Below, piece after piece: positions 1-6,662 of a DNA stretch of 8,483 nt. Under the pieces are notes generated by a model. It was given only the letters and a program-made list of their open reading frames with translations. It was not told the DNA's origin and did no database searches. Source of the stretch: Acidobacteriota bacterium (lineage in GTDB: Bacteria > Acidobacteriota > Terriglobia > Acidiferrales > UBA7541). Made by a program: the position numbers and the translations under genes. The stretch is taken from positions 1 to 8,483 of the forward strand of contig PKUY01000189.1 in assembly GCA_003131705.1 (NCBI GenBank). The letters run 5' to 3'. Position 1 is the first letter of the stretch, and the number at the start of each line of letters is the position of its first letter.

Positions 1-590
1 CGGTCAAGGAAGCGGTGTTCCCGTTCAACAAATTCCGCGGAGTGGACACGATTCTCGGTCCCGAGATGCGCTCGACTGGCGAAGTGATGGGCATCTCCTC
101 CACGTTCGGTGTGGCTTTCGCCAAGGCGCAGCTCGCCGCCGGCCAGCGCCTGCCGCTCGAAGGAGTTGTTTTCATCAGCGTGAACGATCACGACAAACGC
201 AACGTTGCCCCCATCGCGAAAGACTTGGCAGCCGCAGGTTTGAAAATTATGGCGACGCGCGGCACCGCCGCGGCTTTGACCCGTGCGGGGATCGAGATCG
301 AAGGTGTCTTCAAAGTTAACGAAGGCCGTCCCAACGTTGTGGACCTGATCAAAACGGGTAAGGTTCAGCTGGTCATCAATACTCCGCTGGGCCGCGAATC
401 GTTCTACGACGAAAAATCCATTCGCCGCGCCGCAGTGCGCTACAACGTTCCCTGCATCACCACGCTGTCGGCAGCGAGTGCCGCCGCTCGCGGCATTCGC
501 GCGATGGCCGGCCATGCCGTTGACGTCGCCGCGTTGCAGGATTTGCATCGTCCCAAATCCGCAGCTTCTGCCCACGGCGACCGCTCCTGA
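1..590 (+). CDS. carB: carbamoyl-phosphate synthase large subunit, C-terminal part
   Basis: This is the 3' end of carB; the frame is open to the left edge, so 195 residues are visible and the true start lies outside. CarB makes carbamoyl phosphate from bicarbonate, ATP and glutamine-derived ammonia for pyrimidine and arginine synthesis in the cytoplasm. The first residues carry the end of the second ATP-grasp half ([10 protein letters not shown], then [13 protein letters not shown]). From about visible residue 55 comes the MGS-like allosteric domain: [25 protein letters not shown], then [12 protein letters not shown] and LVINTPLGR. It ends with [11 protein letters not shown] and [16 protein letters not shown]. 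In the family this domain binds effectors such as UMP or ornithine. The last 25 or so residues (after RAM) are a lineage-specific tail. Identification is secure; nothing upstream can be judged. Confidence 0.96.
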   Translation, partial: VKEAVFPFNKFRGVDTILGPEMRSTGEVMGISSTFGVAFAKAQLAAGQRLPLEGVVFISVNDHDKRNVAPIAKDLAAAGLKIMATRGTAAALTRAGIEIEGVFKVNEGRPNVVDLIKTGKVQLVINTPLGRESFYDEKSIRRAAVRYNVPCITTLSAASAAARGIRAMAGHAVDVAALQDLHRPKSAASAHGDRS

Positions 591-630
591 CACTCGCCTT
601 TGTATCGTGTCGTCGCTGTTGCCGGTCTCC

Positions 631-635
631 AGAGG
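631..635 (+). promoter_or_regulatory. weak ribosome binding site for bshC
   Basis: AGAGG lies ten bases before the ATG at 646. It is the only purine-rich Shine-Dalgarno-like stretch near the two candidate ATGs and favours 646 over 658, for which it would be too far away. Weak match only. Confidence 0.4.
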
Positions 636-645
636 CGCGTGTATC

Positions 646-2304
646 ATGACTCCCTGCATGGAGTCTCACTGTATCTCTTTCCGCGAAATCCCTCACACGA
701 CGAAGCTTCTTCAGTCGTTTCTTGAAGATTTCAGCCGCGTTTCCGCGTATTACGCGCATCCGCCCACGCCCGCTGGCATTGACGCAGCCGCGCGCGAAGT
801 TCGCCTCGAACCCGCCGTGCGCAGTGCGGTCGTCGAGGTTCTGCGCGAACAGAACCGCCGCTTTGGTCCCGGGAACGCGATAGATTCCGCGACTACTCGC
901 AACCTCGACAGGCTCGCGGCGGGCGCTGTCTCCATCGTCACCGGCCAGCAGGTGGGCCTTTTTTCCGGGCCTGCTTACACGTTCTATAAGGCTCTCTCCG
1001 CTGTCCGGTGCGCACAGGAAACCACCGGCCGCGGCATCGATGCGGTGCCGATTTTCTGGCTCGCGACGGAAGATCACGATCTCGCCGAGGTCAATCACGT
1101 TTTCTGGAACACGCGCAACGCTATGACGAAGTACGAGCTGCCCGCAAAAGAAGAAGACGCCGGCCGCCATGTCGGCGAAGTTCTGCTCGGCGATTCAGTC
1201 GAATCAATTGTGGCGGTAGCTGCGGAGACGCTCGAAGGCCCCTTCGCCCAGGAAACTGCCCGTGCACTTCGCGAAGCCTACACGCCGGGCGAAACCTACG
1301 GTTCGGCATTTGGAAAATTGCTGGCGCGCCTGCTGGCCGGGCAGGGAATCATTTTCATCGACCCGCTCGACGCTCGCCTGCATCGTCTGGCAGCTCCGGT
1401 ATATCGAAAGGCGCTCGACGAGGCCGACTCGCTCCGCGAAGGTTTGCTTGCCCGATCAAAGGAACTCGAGCACGAGGGATTTCACGTGCAGGTGAAAGTT
1501 ACCCGCGAAACGACGCTGCTTTTTTACAAAGTGAACGGTCGCCGTGAGCCTCTCCGCAGCCGCAACGGGCATTTCGCCGCGGGCGACAAGGAGTTTTCGC
1601 GCGAGCAGCTTAGCTACGCGCTCAAAGACACACCCGAATCCTTCACTCCCAGCGCACTTCTGCGGCCAGTGGTGCAGGACACTCTGCTGCCGACCGCCGC
1701 CTACATCGGCGGGCCGGCCGAGGTCGCCTACATGGCCCAGACGCAGATCAACTATCAGAGAATTCTGGGACGCATGCCGGCAATTTTTCCGCGCGCAAGC
1801 TTCACAATCGTGGACCCTCCCATTGCGCGTTTTCTGGCGCAATATGAGCTGGATATACGCGACATGTTCGCCGGAGTGCAGCATCTGCGCGCGAGAATGC
1901 TGCAGAAGTCGCTTACGGCCGGTCTCGCCAGCCGATTCGAAGCCGGCGAAGCGGCGCTCCGCAGCATGCTCGCGGAATACGAAGAGCCTCTCAGACGCCT
2001 CGATCCCACGCTCGTCGAAGCGCTCCACGCCTCCGGGCGCAAAATGCTCCATCAATTCGAGCAGTTGAAAGCGAAGGCAGGCCGCGCGGAGAATTTTCGT
2101 TCGGGCGTGCTGGAACGCCATGAACGCATCCTGGTCGATTCGCTTTATCCCAACGGCGGTTTGCAGGAGCGGACCTTGTGCGCTCTGCCCTTGCTCGCTT
2201 CGAATGGCTCCGGCTTCCTCGATGATCTCCTGCGCCGAAGTTCGTTCGCCGATTCGGCCGACGGCCCGGCGTGCGCTCACCAGCATCACGTTGTTTTTCT
2301 GTAG
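646..2304 (+). CDS. bshC: bacillithiol biosynthesis cysteine-adding enzyme BshC
   Basis: BshC adds cysteine to glucosaminyl-malate, the last step of bacillithiol synthesis, giving the cytoplasmic low-molecular-weight thiol that replaces glutathione in some phyla. From the ATG at 646 the protein has 552 residues, close to the roughly 540 usual for the family. Family signatures are present in order: TGQQVGLFSGPAYTFYK (99-115) in the Rossmann-like core, FWLATEDHD (138-146), LRPVVQDTLLPTAAYIGGPA (339-358), a helical coiled-coil stretch around 430-490, YPNGGLQER (501-509), and a C-terminal HHVVFL. The reading frame stays open upstream to 478, but that part overlaps carB in another frame. The 646 ATG has a weak AGAGG ten bases upstream and matches the family N-terminus; the ATG at 658 (MESHCISF) is the alternative. 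carB ends 55 bases upstream, so co-transcription is possible. bshA and bshB are not in the window. Confidence 0.93.
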   Translation: MTPCMESHCISFREIPHTTKLLQSFLEDFSRVSAYYAHPPTPAGIDAAAREVRLEPAVRSAVVEVLREQNRRFGPGNAIDSATTRNLDRLAAGAVSIVTGQQVGLFSGPAYTFYKALSAVRCAQETTGRGIDAVPIFWLATEDHDLAEVNHVFWNTRNAMTKYELPAKEEDAGRHVGEVLLGDSVESIVAVAAETLEGPFAQETARALREAYTPGETYGSAFGKLLARLLAGQGIIFIDPLDARLHRLAAPVYRKALDEADSLREGLLARSKELEHEGFHVQVKVTRETTLLFYKVNGRREPLRSRNGHFAAGDKEFSREQLSYALKDTPESFTPSALLRPVVQDTLLPTAAYIGGPAEVAYMAQTQINYQRILGRMPAIFPRASFTIVDPPIARFLAQYELDIRDMFAGVQHLRARMLQKSLTAGLASRFEAGEAALRSMLAEYEEPLRRLDPTLVEALHASGRKMLHQFEQLKAKAGRAENFRSGVLERHERILVDSLYPNGGLQERTLCALPLLASNGSGFLDDLLRRSSFADSADGPACAHQHHVVFL

Positions 2305-2318
2305 GGTTTTCTTTAGGC

Positions 2319-2346
2319 TTTCTCTGTGTCCTCTGCGCCTCCGTGG
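2319..2346. repeat. dispersed-type CRCRGAG short repeat
   Basis: Read on the minus strand this stretch contains three CRCRGAG units (CACGGAG, CGCAGAG, CACAGAG). On the plus strand they are CTCTGTG at 2322, CTCTGCG at 2331 and CTCCGTG at 2339, spaced 9 and 8 bases. From memory, very similar CACGGAGGCACAGAGGACACAGAG-type strings are scattered through intergenic DNA of many bacterial genomes, including Acidobacteria. Only one copy is in this window, so the dispersed nature is not shown here. It lies 14 bases after the bshC stop and is non-coding. Confidence 0.5.
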
Positions 2347-2372
2347 GCTTCCGGTTGTTGCTTTGCCCGCGG
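2341..2372 (+). terminator. GC hairpin after bshC, possible weak terminator
   Basis: CCGTGGGC (2341-2348) can pair with GCCCGCGG (2365-2372): seven Watson-Crick pairs plus one G-T pair, with a 16-base loop. Only short T runs follow (CTTGTTAACT), so this is a poor intrinsic terminator. It sits between bshC and the aldolase gene, where transcription could end or be processed. It overlaps the right end of the short repeat. Confidence 0.3.
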
Positions 2373-2376
2373 CTTG

Positions 2377-2420
2377 TTAACTCCCAGCGATGTTTGCCAG
2401 ATTCTTAACTCCGAGCCATT
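2377..2420 (+). repeat. 16-bp imperfect direct repeat before the aldolase gene
   Basis: TTAACTCCCAGCGATG (2377-2392) recurs as TTAACTCCGAGCCATT (2405-2420), matching at 13 of 16 positions with a 28-base period. The second copy overlaps the candidate -35 of the aldolase promoter. It could be a paired regulator site; there is no independent support. Confidence 0.35.
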
Positions 2421-2432
2421 CCCCATGATAAA
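2405..2432 (+). promoter_or_regulatory. candidate sigma-70-type promoter for the aldolase gene
   Basis: TTAACT (2405-2410, four of six matches to TTGACA) and GATAAA (2427-2432, four of six to TATAAT) are separated by 16 bases. Start of transcription would fall near 2439, giving a leader of about 39 bases. The placement is sensible but the match is modest. Confidence 0.3.
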
Positions 2433-2464
2433 CTTTCCAGTCTTCATTCTCGGTTCTGGCAAAT

Positions 2465-2469
2465 AGGAG
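2465..2469 (+). promoter_or_regulatory. ribosome binding site of the aldolase gene
   Basis: AGGAG lies eight bases before the ATG at 2478. This is the clearest Shine-Dalgarno sequence in the window and fixes that start. Confidence 0.75.
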
Positions 2470-2477
2470 CGCACACG

Positions 2478-3494
2478 ATGAAAGTTACGCCGGGGAAGCA
2501 GAAGGGGCTTCAGGCTGTATCGAACTCGCGGGGCGTAATCGCGGCCGCGGCGATGGATCAGCGCGGCTCGCTGAAGAGCGCCATCGCGAAGGAAAAGGGC
2601 ATCGATAAAAGCGCGGTCACCGCGCAGATGCTTGAGGAGTTTAAGACCGCGGTGACCCGCGTGCTCACTCCACACGCGAGCGCGATTCTCCTCGACCCTG
2701 AATTTGGACTCCCCGCCGCGCTGGCTCGATCTAAGAATGCCGGTCTGCTGCTCGCTTACGAAAACAGCGGCTACGACAATACGCGCCCCGGCCGCCTTCC
2801 CGATCTGCTCGACATCTGGTCCGTCCGCCGCCTCGTCGCTGCGGGCGCCGATTGCATCAAGATCCTGCTCTACTACACGCCCTTCGATCCGCCCGACGTC
2901 AACGAGATCAAGCATGCTTGGGTCGAACGCATCGGCGGGGAATGCACGGCCTCGGATGTTCCGTTTTTCTTGGAATTGGTCGGATACGAAGAGGGTGCCG
3001 ACGAAAAGGGCATCGCGTTCGCGCGAAAAAAGCCCGACGTCGTCGCGCGCGGAATGGCTGAATTTTCGAAGCCTCAGTACGCCGTGGATGTCTTAAAGGT
3101 CGAAGTTCCCGTAAACATGGCCTACGTCGCGGGCAGCAAAGCCTGCAAAGGTGACGCCGCCTACACACACGAACAAGCGAAGGAACATTTCCTCCGCGCC
3201 GCCACCGCCGCGAAGAGGCCGTTCATTTATCTGTCAGCCGGAGTCAGCAACGAAGTCTTCATCGAGACGCTCGACCTCGCCGCTGAATCCGGAGTGAAAT
3301 TCTCAGGCGTGCTCTGCGGACGCGCCACATGGAAGGACGCCATTCCCGTCTACGCGAAGCAGGGAGCGAAAGCGCTCGAAGACTGGCTCTCCGATCAAGG
3401 TGTGAAGAACATCGAGAATGTAAACGACCGGCTCAAGGGCGCGAGTTCCTGGTACAGCTTTTACGGGGCATCTTCGCCCGCAGCTTTGTCTTAG
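2478..3494 (+). CDS. lacD: LacD-family class I aldolase (tagatose 1,6-bisphosphate aldolase-like)
   Basis: A 338-residue cytoplasmic enzyme of the DeoC/FbaB/LacD class I aldolase superfamily, slightly longer than the roughly 326 residues of streptococcal LacD. It is expected to cleave a ketose 1,6-bisphosphate (tagatose or fructose type) to dihydroxyacetone phosphate and glyceraldehyde 3-phosphate through a Schiff base. Visible motifs are AMDQRGSLK (25-33) at the first strand, DPEFG (73-77), ADCIKILLYY (124-133), FFLELVGY (163-170), DVLKVEVPVN (204-213), and YLSAGVSNEVF (251-261) followed by CGRATW in the phosphate-binding end of the barrel. Lys207 lines up with the Schiff-base lysine and Glu166 with the catalytic glutamate of LacD, as I recall them. 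A good AGGAG precedes the ATG. No other lactose or tagatose pathway gene is nearby, so a fructose-bisphosphate or sulfo-sugar (YihT-like) substrate cannot be excluded. Confidence 0.88.
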   Translation: MKVTPGKQKGLQAVSNSRGVIAAAAMDQRGSLKSAIAKEKGIDKSAVTAQMLEEFKTAVTRVLTPHASAILLDPEFGLPAALARSKNAGLLLAYENSGYDNTRPGRLPDLLDIWSVRRLVAAGADCIKILLYYTPFDPPDVNEIKHAWVERIGGECTASDVPFFLELVGYEEGADEKGIAFARKKPDVVARGMAEFSKPQYAVDVLKVEVPVNMAYVAGSKACKGDAAYTHEQAKEHFLRAATAAKRPFIYLSAGVSNEVFIETLDLAAESGVKFSGVLCGRATWKDAIPVYAKQGAKALEDWLSDQGVKNIENVNDRLKGASSWYSFYGASSPAALS

Positions 3495-3517
3495 GTGCTG
3501 CGAGTGGCCTGAGCTGA

Positions 3518-3556
3518 TGCCGATATTTCTGGGAGTTTTGCCAGCGGCAATCGGTG
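3518..3556. terminator. nested hairpin in the convergent gap
   Basis: TGCCGAT (3518-3524) can pair with ATCGGTG (3550-3556) using two G-T pairs. Inside it CTGG (3529-3532) pairs with CCAG (3541-3544) around an 8-base loop. It lies between the convergent aldolase and pentapeptide genes, where a shared terminator is expected. There is no T tract on either side, so the call is weak. I see nothing else in 3495-3590. Confidence 0.25.
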
Positions 3557-3590
3557 CGGTCTAATTGCCTTGGGGATTCACTGTAATCTG

Positions 3591-6587
3591 TTACGGTTGT
3601 GCCGTCCCGCACTGGGCGTCCACCTGTGTTTCCATGTCGGGGTCGAGCAGCGCGCCGTTGCGTGATTTCGACGAGCACACCTGATTCGCACTCAGCCCCA
3701 GAGCGCCTCGCAGGTCCGCGCCCTCCAAACTCGTTCCGCTCAGATTCGCGCCGTTCAGAACCGTGCCCGAAAGTTGTGCGCCCCCGAGATTGGCCCCGTG
3801 CAAATCCGCATCAATCAAGATCGCGTTGCCAAGCTGAGCGCCACCCAAATCCGCGCCGGGCAGCTTCGCCGACCACAGATATGCCCCGCGAAAGTCCGCA
3901 TGATCGAGATGAGCATTCCCGAGAGAGGCGTCTCGCAGGTCAGCCTTCTGGAGATTGGCGCGCGTCATCGTGGCGCCATCAAGCCGGCTCGTGTAGAGGC
4001 TTGCGCCGTCGAGCCGCGCGTCCGCGAGAATTGTATTTGCGAGTGAACAGTAGGAGAGATTTGCGTCGTGCAAATCGGCGCGCCGTAAATCGGCGCCGTC
4101 GAGGTTCGAACGGTCGAGATTTGCATGATACATGTGCGCCTGGTCCATAACCGCGAGCCGCAGATTGCTTTGGCCCAGGTCGGCGCCGCGCAGGTCGGCT
4201 TCGGACATAAACGCGCCCTCAAAATCCGCGCGCCACAGGTGCGCGTTCACCAGAAAGATTCCGTAAGCCTGTGCATAGCGAAAGTTGACGTTGTTCAGCC
4301 GCGCCCCATCCACGGACGCGATCTGGTCATCTTCCACCGGTTGACGCGGACGGACGGAAATTGCGCCATCCGTCACATCGGCGTACGGATCGAACCCCAG
4401 CCCCCACAATGCGCTCGGCACCCACCTTCGAATATTCACGCGCCCATATTGGGGCGAGCGGCTCCACTCGTGAGGAACGCCCGTAATCGTGCCTGCGGAA
4501 AGCAGCACCAGCGCCAGACCAAGAACTGCTGCTGCCTTCACAGGACTGATCGCTTTCACTTTCGCGACCAATCCTTGCGCCCATTTTTTCTCGATCACCC
4601 ATCTTTCCTGCGGCCGCCCGACTTTCGTCGTCGCGTAGATGGCCACGCCCGTCGCCATCACCACCAGGAGCGCCTGCAGAATGGTGCCGTGAATTTCCTG
4701 CCGCGTCAGATAGCGCGCCCAGTACAGCAACAGCGTCATCGGAACAATCCAGTACGCCAGACCGAGCGAAATGCCCCGCTCGACGAGCCGAGTCGAAGAC
4801 GGATCGGGGTTCATCCACCGGAAATGTGTCCGGAGCAGCCCCACAATGATGCCCGGCTCATCGTCGCCCAGCGTGTGCCCATCTGGAAAGATCGCCGGCA
4901 ATTCCTGCACGGAGTCCCACAATTTCTGCAGATGGAAATGGAACACGATATACAGGATGAAAATCGTGACAGGCATGATCAGGTAAGATTCCGCCGTGGG
5001 CAGCGCGGCCGCCGCCGTGCGCGAATGCAGGAAGGGAATCACGCTCGAGTCCGTGAGAAGTTGTATATCTCCGGTCCTCCAAATCACCAGCCAAGAAACA
5101 ACGCTTGCCGCCGTCATCGCCCCGAAATACCGGAACGCATTTTGCGAGGCGCGCACGAAGGCCGTCTGCGCTTCGAATTCCATTAGCTGCGGCGCCAGCA
5201 ACGCATCGCGCAGGTTGGCTCCCGCGAGTTGCCGCGGAACAAGCCCCATGGCGGTCTCAAGCGACGCGCCTTCGAGATTCGCGCCCTCCAGATTCGCACC
5301 CACCAAGCACGCATCCTCCATGTCCGCACGCACCATGCATGCGTCGCGCAAGTCCGCGAGGAGCAGATCGGCCGACCTCAAATTCGCATCGTGAAGATCG
5401 GCGAAGCGCAGATTCACGCCGATCATTTCCGTGGCCTCGAGTTCGGCAGCCGCGAGATCGGCTTTCTTGCCGGTCGCGCCGTGCGACTCCACCCACTCTT
5501 TGTGGCTCGCTAGCTTGTCGACGAACGCCCAATCCTTGTATGACGTGCGAGGCGCCTGCGTGTTGGCGGCTGCGACCAGAGTTTCCGCGAGCGCCGGCCA
5601 ATTTTCAGCCGGAGCGTCGTCGCTGTTCTCCTGCGCGTCTTCCGGATCTTCTTCACGGGTTTCCGCCTGCTCTTCGTCAACTTCCGCATCAGACGCCTCG
5701 AAACGGACGTCCTCTTTTTCTGCCGGTTTTTCTTCCAGCTCGCCGCTCGCCGAGTCTCGCATCGGCTCTTCGACGCTAGCGGTCCAGAAATCCTCGGTGA
5801 CCGATGAACTCTCCGCCTGGCCTTCGTTCCTCAACTCAGAATGATCTTTATCAGCGTTTCCTTCGGAGGAAACTGATTCGACTGCATCGACGGCCGCCTC
5901 CGCCGTTGTTACGCCGGCCTGTGTTGGACGATCGGCTCCCTCGGTCGGCCCATCCTGCTCGCTAGGCGCACCGAAGACCGCTTCTTCCTCAGCGCTCAGC
6001 GAGTGTTCGACTGGAATGGATTCCGGCGGAAATAGTTCCTCGAGGACAAGCGCTGCTGAAGGTAGCGCGTCAGCCGGTATCGAAGTCTCGTCCGTAGCAG
6101 CAACGCCCTTAACAACCGTGAAATCTTCCTCGCGAACTTCGATTGGCGTGGCGACAACCACTGCATCCATCTGCGCTGTCTCGGACGGAATCGATTCGTT
6201 CGGGATCGGGGCCTCAATAGGAGCCGCATCGGGTGGCTTCGGGCTAAAAAGTCGAAAGAATATGTTTCGCCGCTTCGGTGCGGTTTTGGCGGGATTTTCC
6301 GCCTCGGCGTGCTCGTTAGGCGTTTCCTCGGGAAAAAGCTCCGCCAAGGCATTCGCCGCCGAAGGTAATTCCTTTGCAGGAATTAAGCCTTGTTCTGAGT
6401 CGGGGCGGATCAGCGGCGCGGGCTGCTCATCTGGCGCGGGGCGTTCCTCGACCTCGTCAGCCGGAAATAGACGCTGGAAAAGCGATGCCACTTGATTGCC
6501 CTTCCCCTTTACAAATCTGACGAACTTCTGCGGTTGTGCTCTGAGGGTTGCCAAGTGCAGCGGAACGAATCCCCGCCGTTTCGTCAC
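3591..6587 (-). CDS. pentapeptide-repeat / transmembrane / pentapeptide-repeat protein
   Basis: The 998-residue protein has five parts. Residues 1-350 form an acidic, Pro/Ala/Glu-rich, probably disordered region with a repeated IPA-x-x-LPSAA...ELFP motif. Residues 376-445 hold 14 pentapeptide repeats of the A(D/N)LxG type, followed by a GLVPRQLAGANLRDALL cap. Residues 485-705 hold about five hydrophobic segments (487-503, 534-552, 605-625, 634-653, 684-703) and a soluble loop with LPAIFPDG. Residues 762-961 hold 40 pentapeptides in unbroken register. A short Cys-containing tail ends the protein. Pentapeptides fold as a right-handed quadrilateral beta-helix, four per turn. The basic loop 653-684 suggests that face is cytoplasmic. 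The middle domain resembles one I recall from pentapeptide membrane proteins of Acidobacteria; its function is unknown to me. The start codon is GTG with no well-placed Shine-Dalgarno; see the alternative start at 6491. Transcribed divergently from the YihY-family gene. No enzymatic motif is seen. Confidence 0.85.
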   Translation of the reverse strand: MTKRRGFVPLHLATLRAQPQKFVRFVKGKGNQVASLFQRLFPADEVEERPAPDEQPAPLIRPDSEQGLIPAKELPSAANALAELFPEETPNEHAEAENPAKTAPKRRNIFFRLFSPKPPDAAPIEAPIPNESIPSETAQMDAVVVATPIEVREEDFTVVKGVAATDETSIPADALPSAALVLEELFPPESIPVEHSLSAEEEAVFGAPSEQDGPTEGADRPTQAGVTTAEAAVDAVESVSSEGNADKDHSELRNEGQAESSSVTEDFWTASVEEPMRDSASGELEEKPAEKEDVRFEASDAEVDEEQAETREEDPEDAQENSDDAPAENWPALAETLVAAANTQAPRTSYKDWAFVDKLASHKEWVESHGATGKKADLAAAELEATEMIGVNLRFADLHDANLRSADLLLADLRDACMVRADMEDACLVGANLEGANLEGASLETAMGLVPRQLAGANLRDALLAPQLMEFEAQTAFVRASQNAFRYFGAMTAASVVSWLVIWRTGDIQLLTDSSVIPFLHSRTAAAALPTAESYLIMPVTIFILYIVFHFHLQKLWDSVQELPAIFPDGHTLGDDEPGIIVGLLRTHFRWMNPDPSSTRLVERGISLGLAYWIVPMTLLLYWARYLTRQEIHGTILQALLVVMATGVAIYATTKVGRPQERWVIEKKWAQGLVAKVKAISPVKAAAVLGLALVLLSAGTITGVPHEWSRSPQYGRVNIRRWVPSALWGLGFDPYADVTDGAISVRPRQPVEDDQIASVDGARLNNVNFRYAQAYGIFLVNAHLWRADFEGAFMSEADLRGADLGQSNLRLAVMDQAHMYHANLDRSNLDGADLRRADLHDANLSYCSLANTILADARLDGASLYTSRLDGATMTRANLQKADLRDASLGNAHLDHADFRGAYLWSAKLPGADLGGAQLGNAILIDADLHGANLGGAQLSGTVLNGANLSGTSLEGADLRGALGLSANQVCSSKSRNGALLDPDMETQVDAQCGTAQP
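3705..4304 (-). repeat. 15-bp-period coding repeat, 40 pentapeptide units
   Basis: Protein residues 762-961 are 40 consecutive five-residue units centred on L, M or F (for example ADLRG, ANLSG, ADLHG) with no insertion or deletion. This is 600 bases of degenerate 15-bp periodicity, predicted to form ten beta-helix turns. Units differ at the DNA level, so this is an old array rather than a recent slippage product. Confidence 0.85.
5253..5462 (-). repeat. 15-bp-period coding repeat, 14 pentapeptide units
   Basis: Protein residues 376-445 form 14 units in register, from ADLAA to ASLET, including two adjacent identical ANLEG units. The predicted helix is 3.5 turns long. One further unit (ANLRD, 457-461) follows the cap sequence. 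Confidence 0.8.
6021..6497 (-). repeat. repeated LPSAA...ELFP linear motif in the acidic N-terminal region
   Basis: Residues 69-88 (6324-6383) and 170-189 (6021-6080) share 14 of 20 residues on the pattern IPA-x-x-LPSAA-x-x-L-x-ELFP-x-E, 101 residues apart. A third, weaker copy at residues 34-45 (ASLFQRLFPADE) lies at 6453-6488. Each is a short potentially amphipathic helix ending in LFP plus acidic residues, in otherwise low-complexity sequence. Confidence 0.6.
6489..6507 (-). promoter_or_regulatory. alternative GTG start with Shine-Dalgarno for the pentapeptide gene
   Basis: On the minus strand GGGGAAGGG (6507-6499) is followed after seven bases by an in-frame GTG (6491-6489, residue 33). 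The upstream GTG at 6587 has only AGG one or two bases before it, which is too close for normal initiation. Starting at 6491 would give 966 residues and remove the basic first 32. Which start is used is unresolved. Confidence 0.35.
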
Positions 6588-6619
6588 CCCTGCTAGCTAC
6601 AGTTTACCGTCCACTAGCA

Positions 6620-6642
6620 TATCGCGGAGGGTTCTCGCGATA
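6620..6642. promoter_or_regulatory. operator-like inverted repeat TATCGCG-N9-CGCGATA
   Basis: Perfect 7-bp arms (6620-6626 and 6636-6642) flank the 9-base spacer GAGGGTTCT. The arm centres are 16 bases apart. It lies 33-55 bases upstream of the GTG at 6587, where a dimeric regulator of the pentapeptide gene would be expected to bind. Confidence 0.4.
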
Positions 6643-6662
6643 CCCCTGTCCAGGAGTGCAAT

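Noticed and set aside
588..612. Short inverted repeat (GACAC/GTGTC) at the carB stop codon as a terminator
   Set aside because: Five pairs with a 13-base loop and no T run; too weak to call.
478..645. Upstream extension of the bshC reading frame
   Set aside because: It overlaps the conserved MGS domain of carB in another frame, lacks BshC similarity, and the ATG at 646 gives the expected length.
457..1170. Minus-strand open frame opposite carB and bshC
   Set aside because: Arg/Ala-rich translation with no recognisable domain; typical antisense shadow in GC-rich DNA.
1456..2289. Minus-strand open frame (277 codons) opposite bshC
   Set aside because: The plus strand encodes conserved BshC motifs over the same bases; the antisense translation has no domain or plausible start signal.
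3705..4304. CRISPR-like or microsatellite array suggested by the 15-bp periodicity
   Set aside because: The period is in frame with a pentapeptide-coding array, the units are degenerate, and there are no spacers.
4125..5186. Long plus-strand open frame (353 codons)
   Set aside because: It is antisense to the pentapeptide protein; its rhythmic Gln/Val pattern is a by-product of the 15-bp repeats and the GC bias.
3591..6587. Quinolone-resistance (Qnr/MfpA-like) protein
   Set aside because: Those are soluble proteins of about 190-220 residues; this one is membrane-embedded and nearly 1000 residues long.
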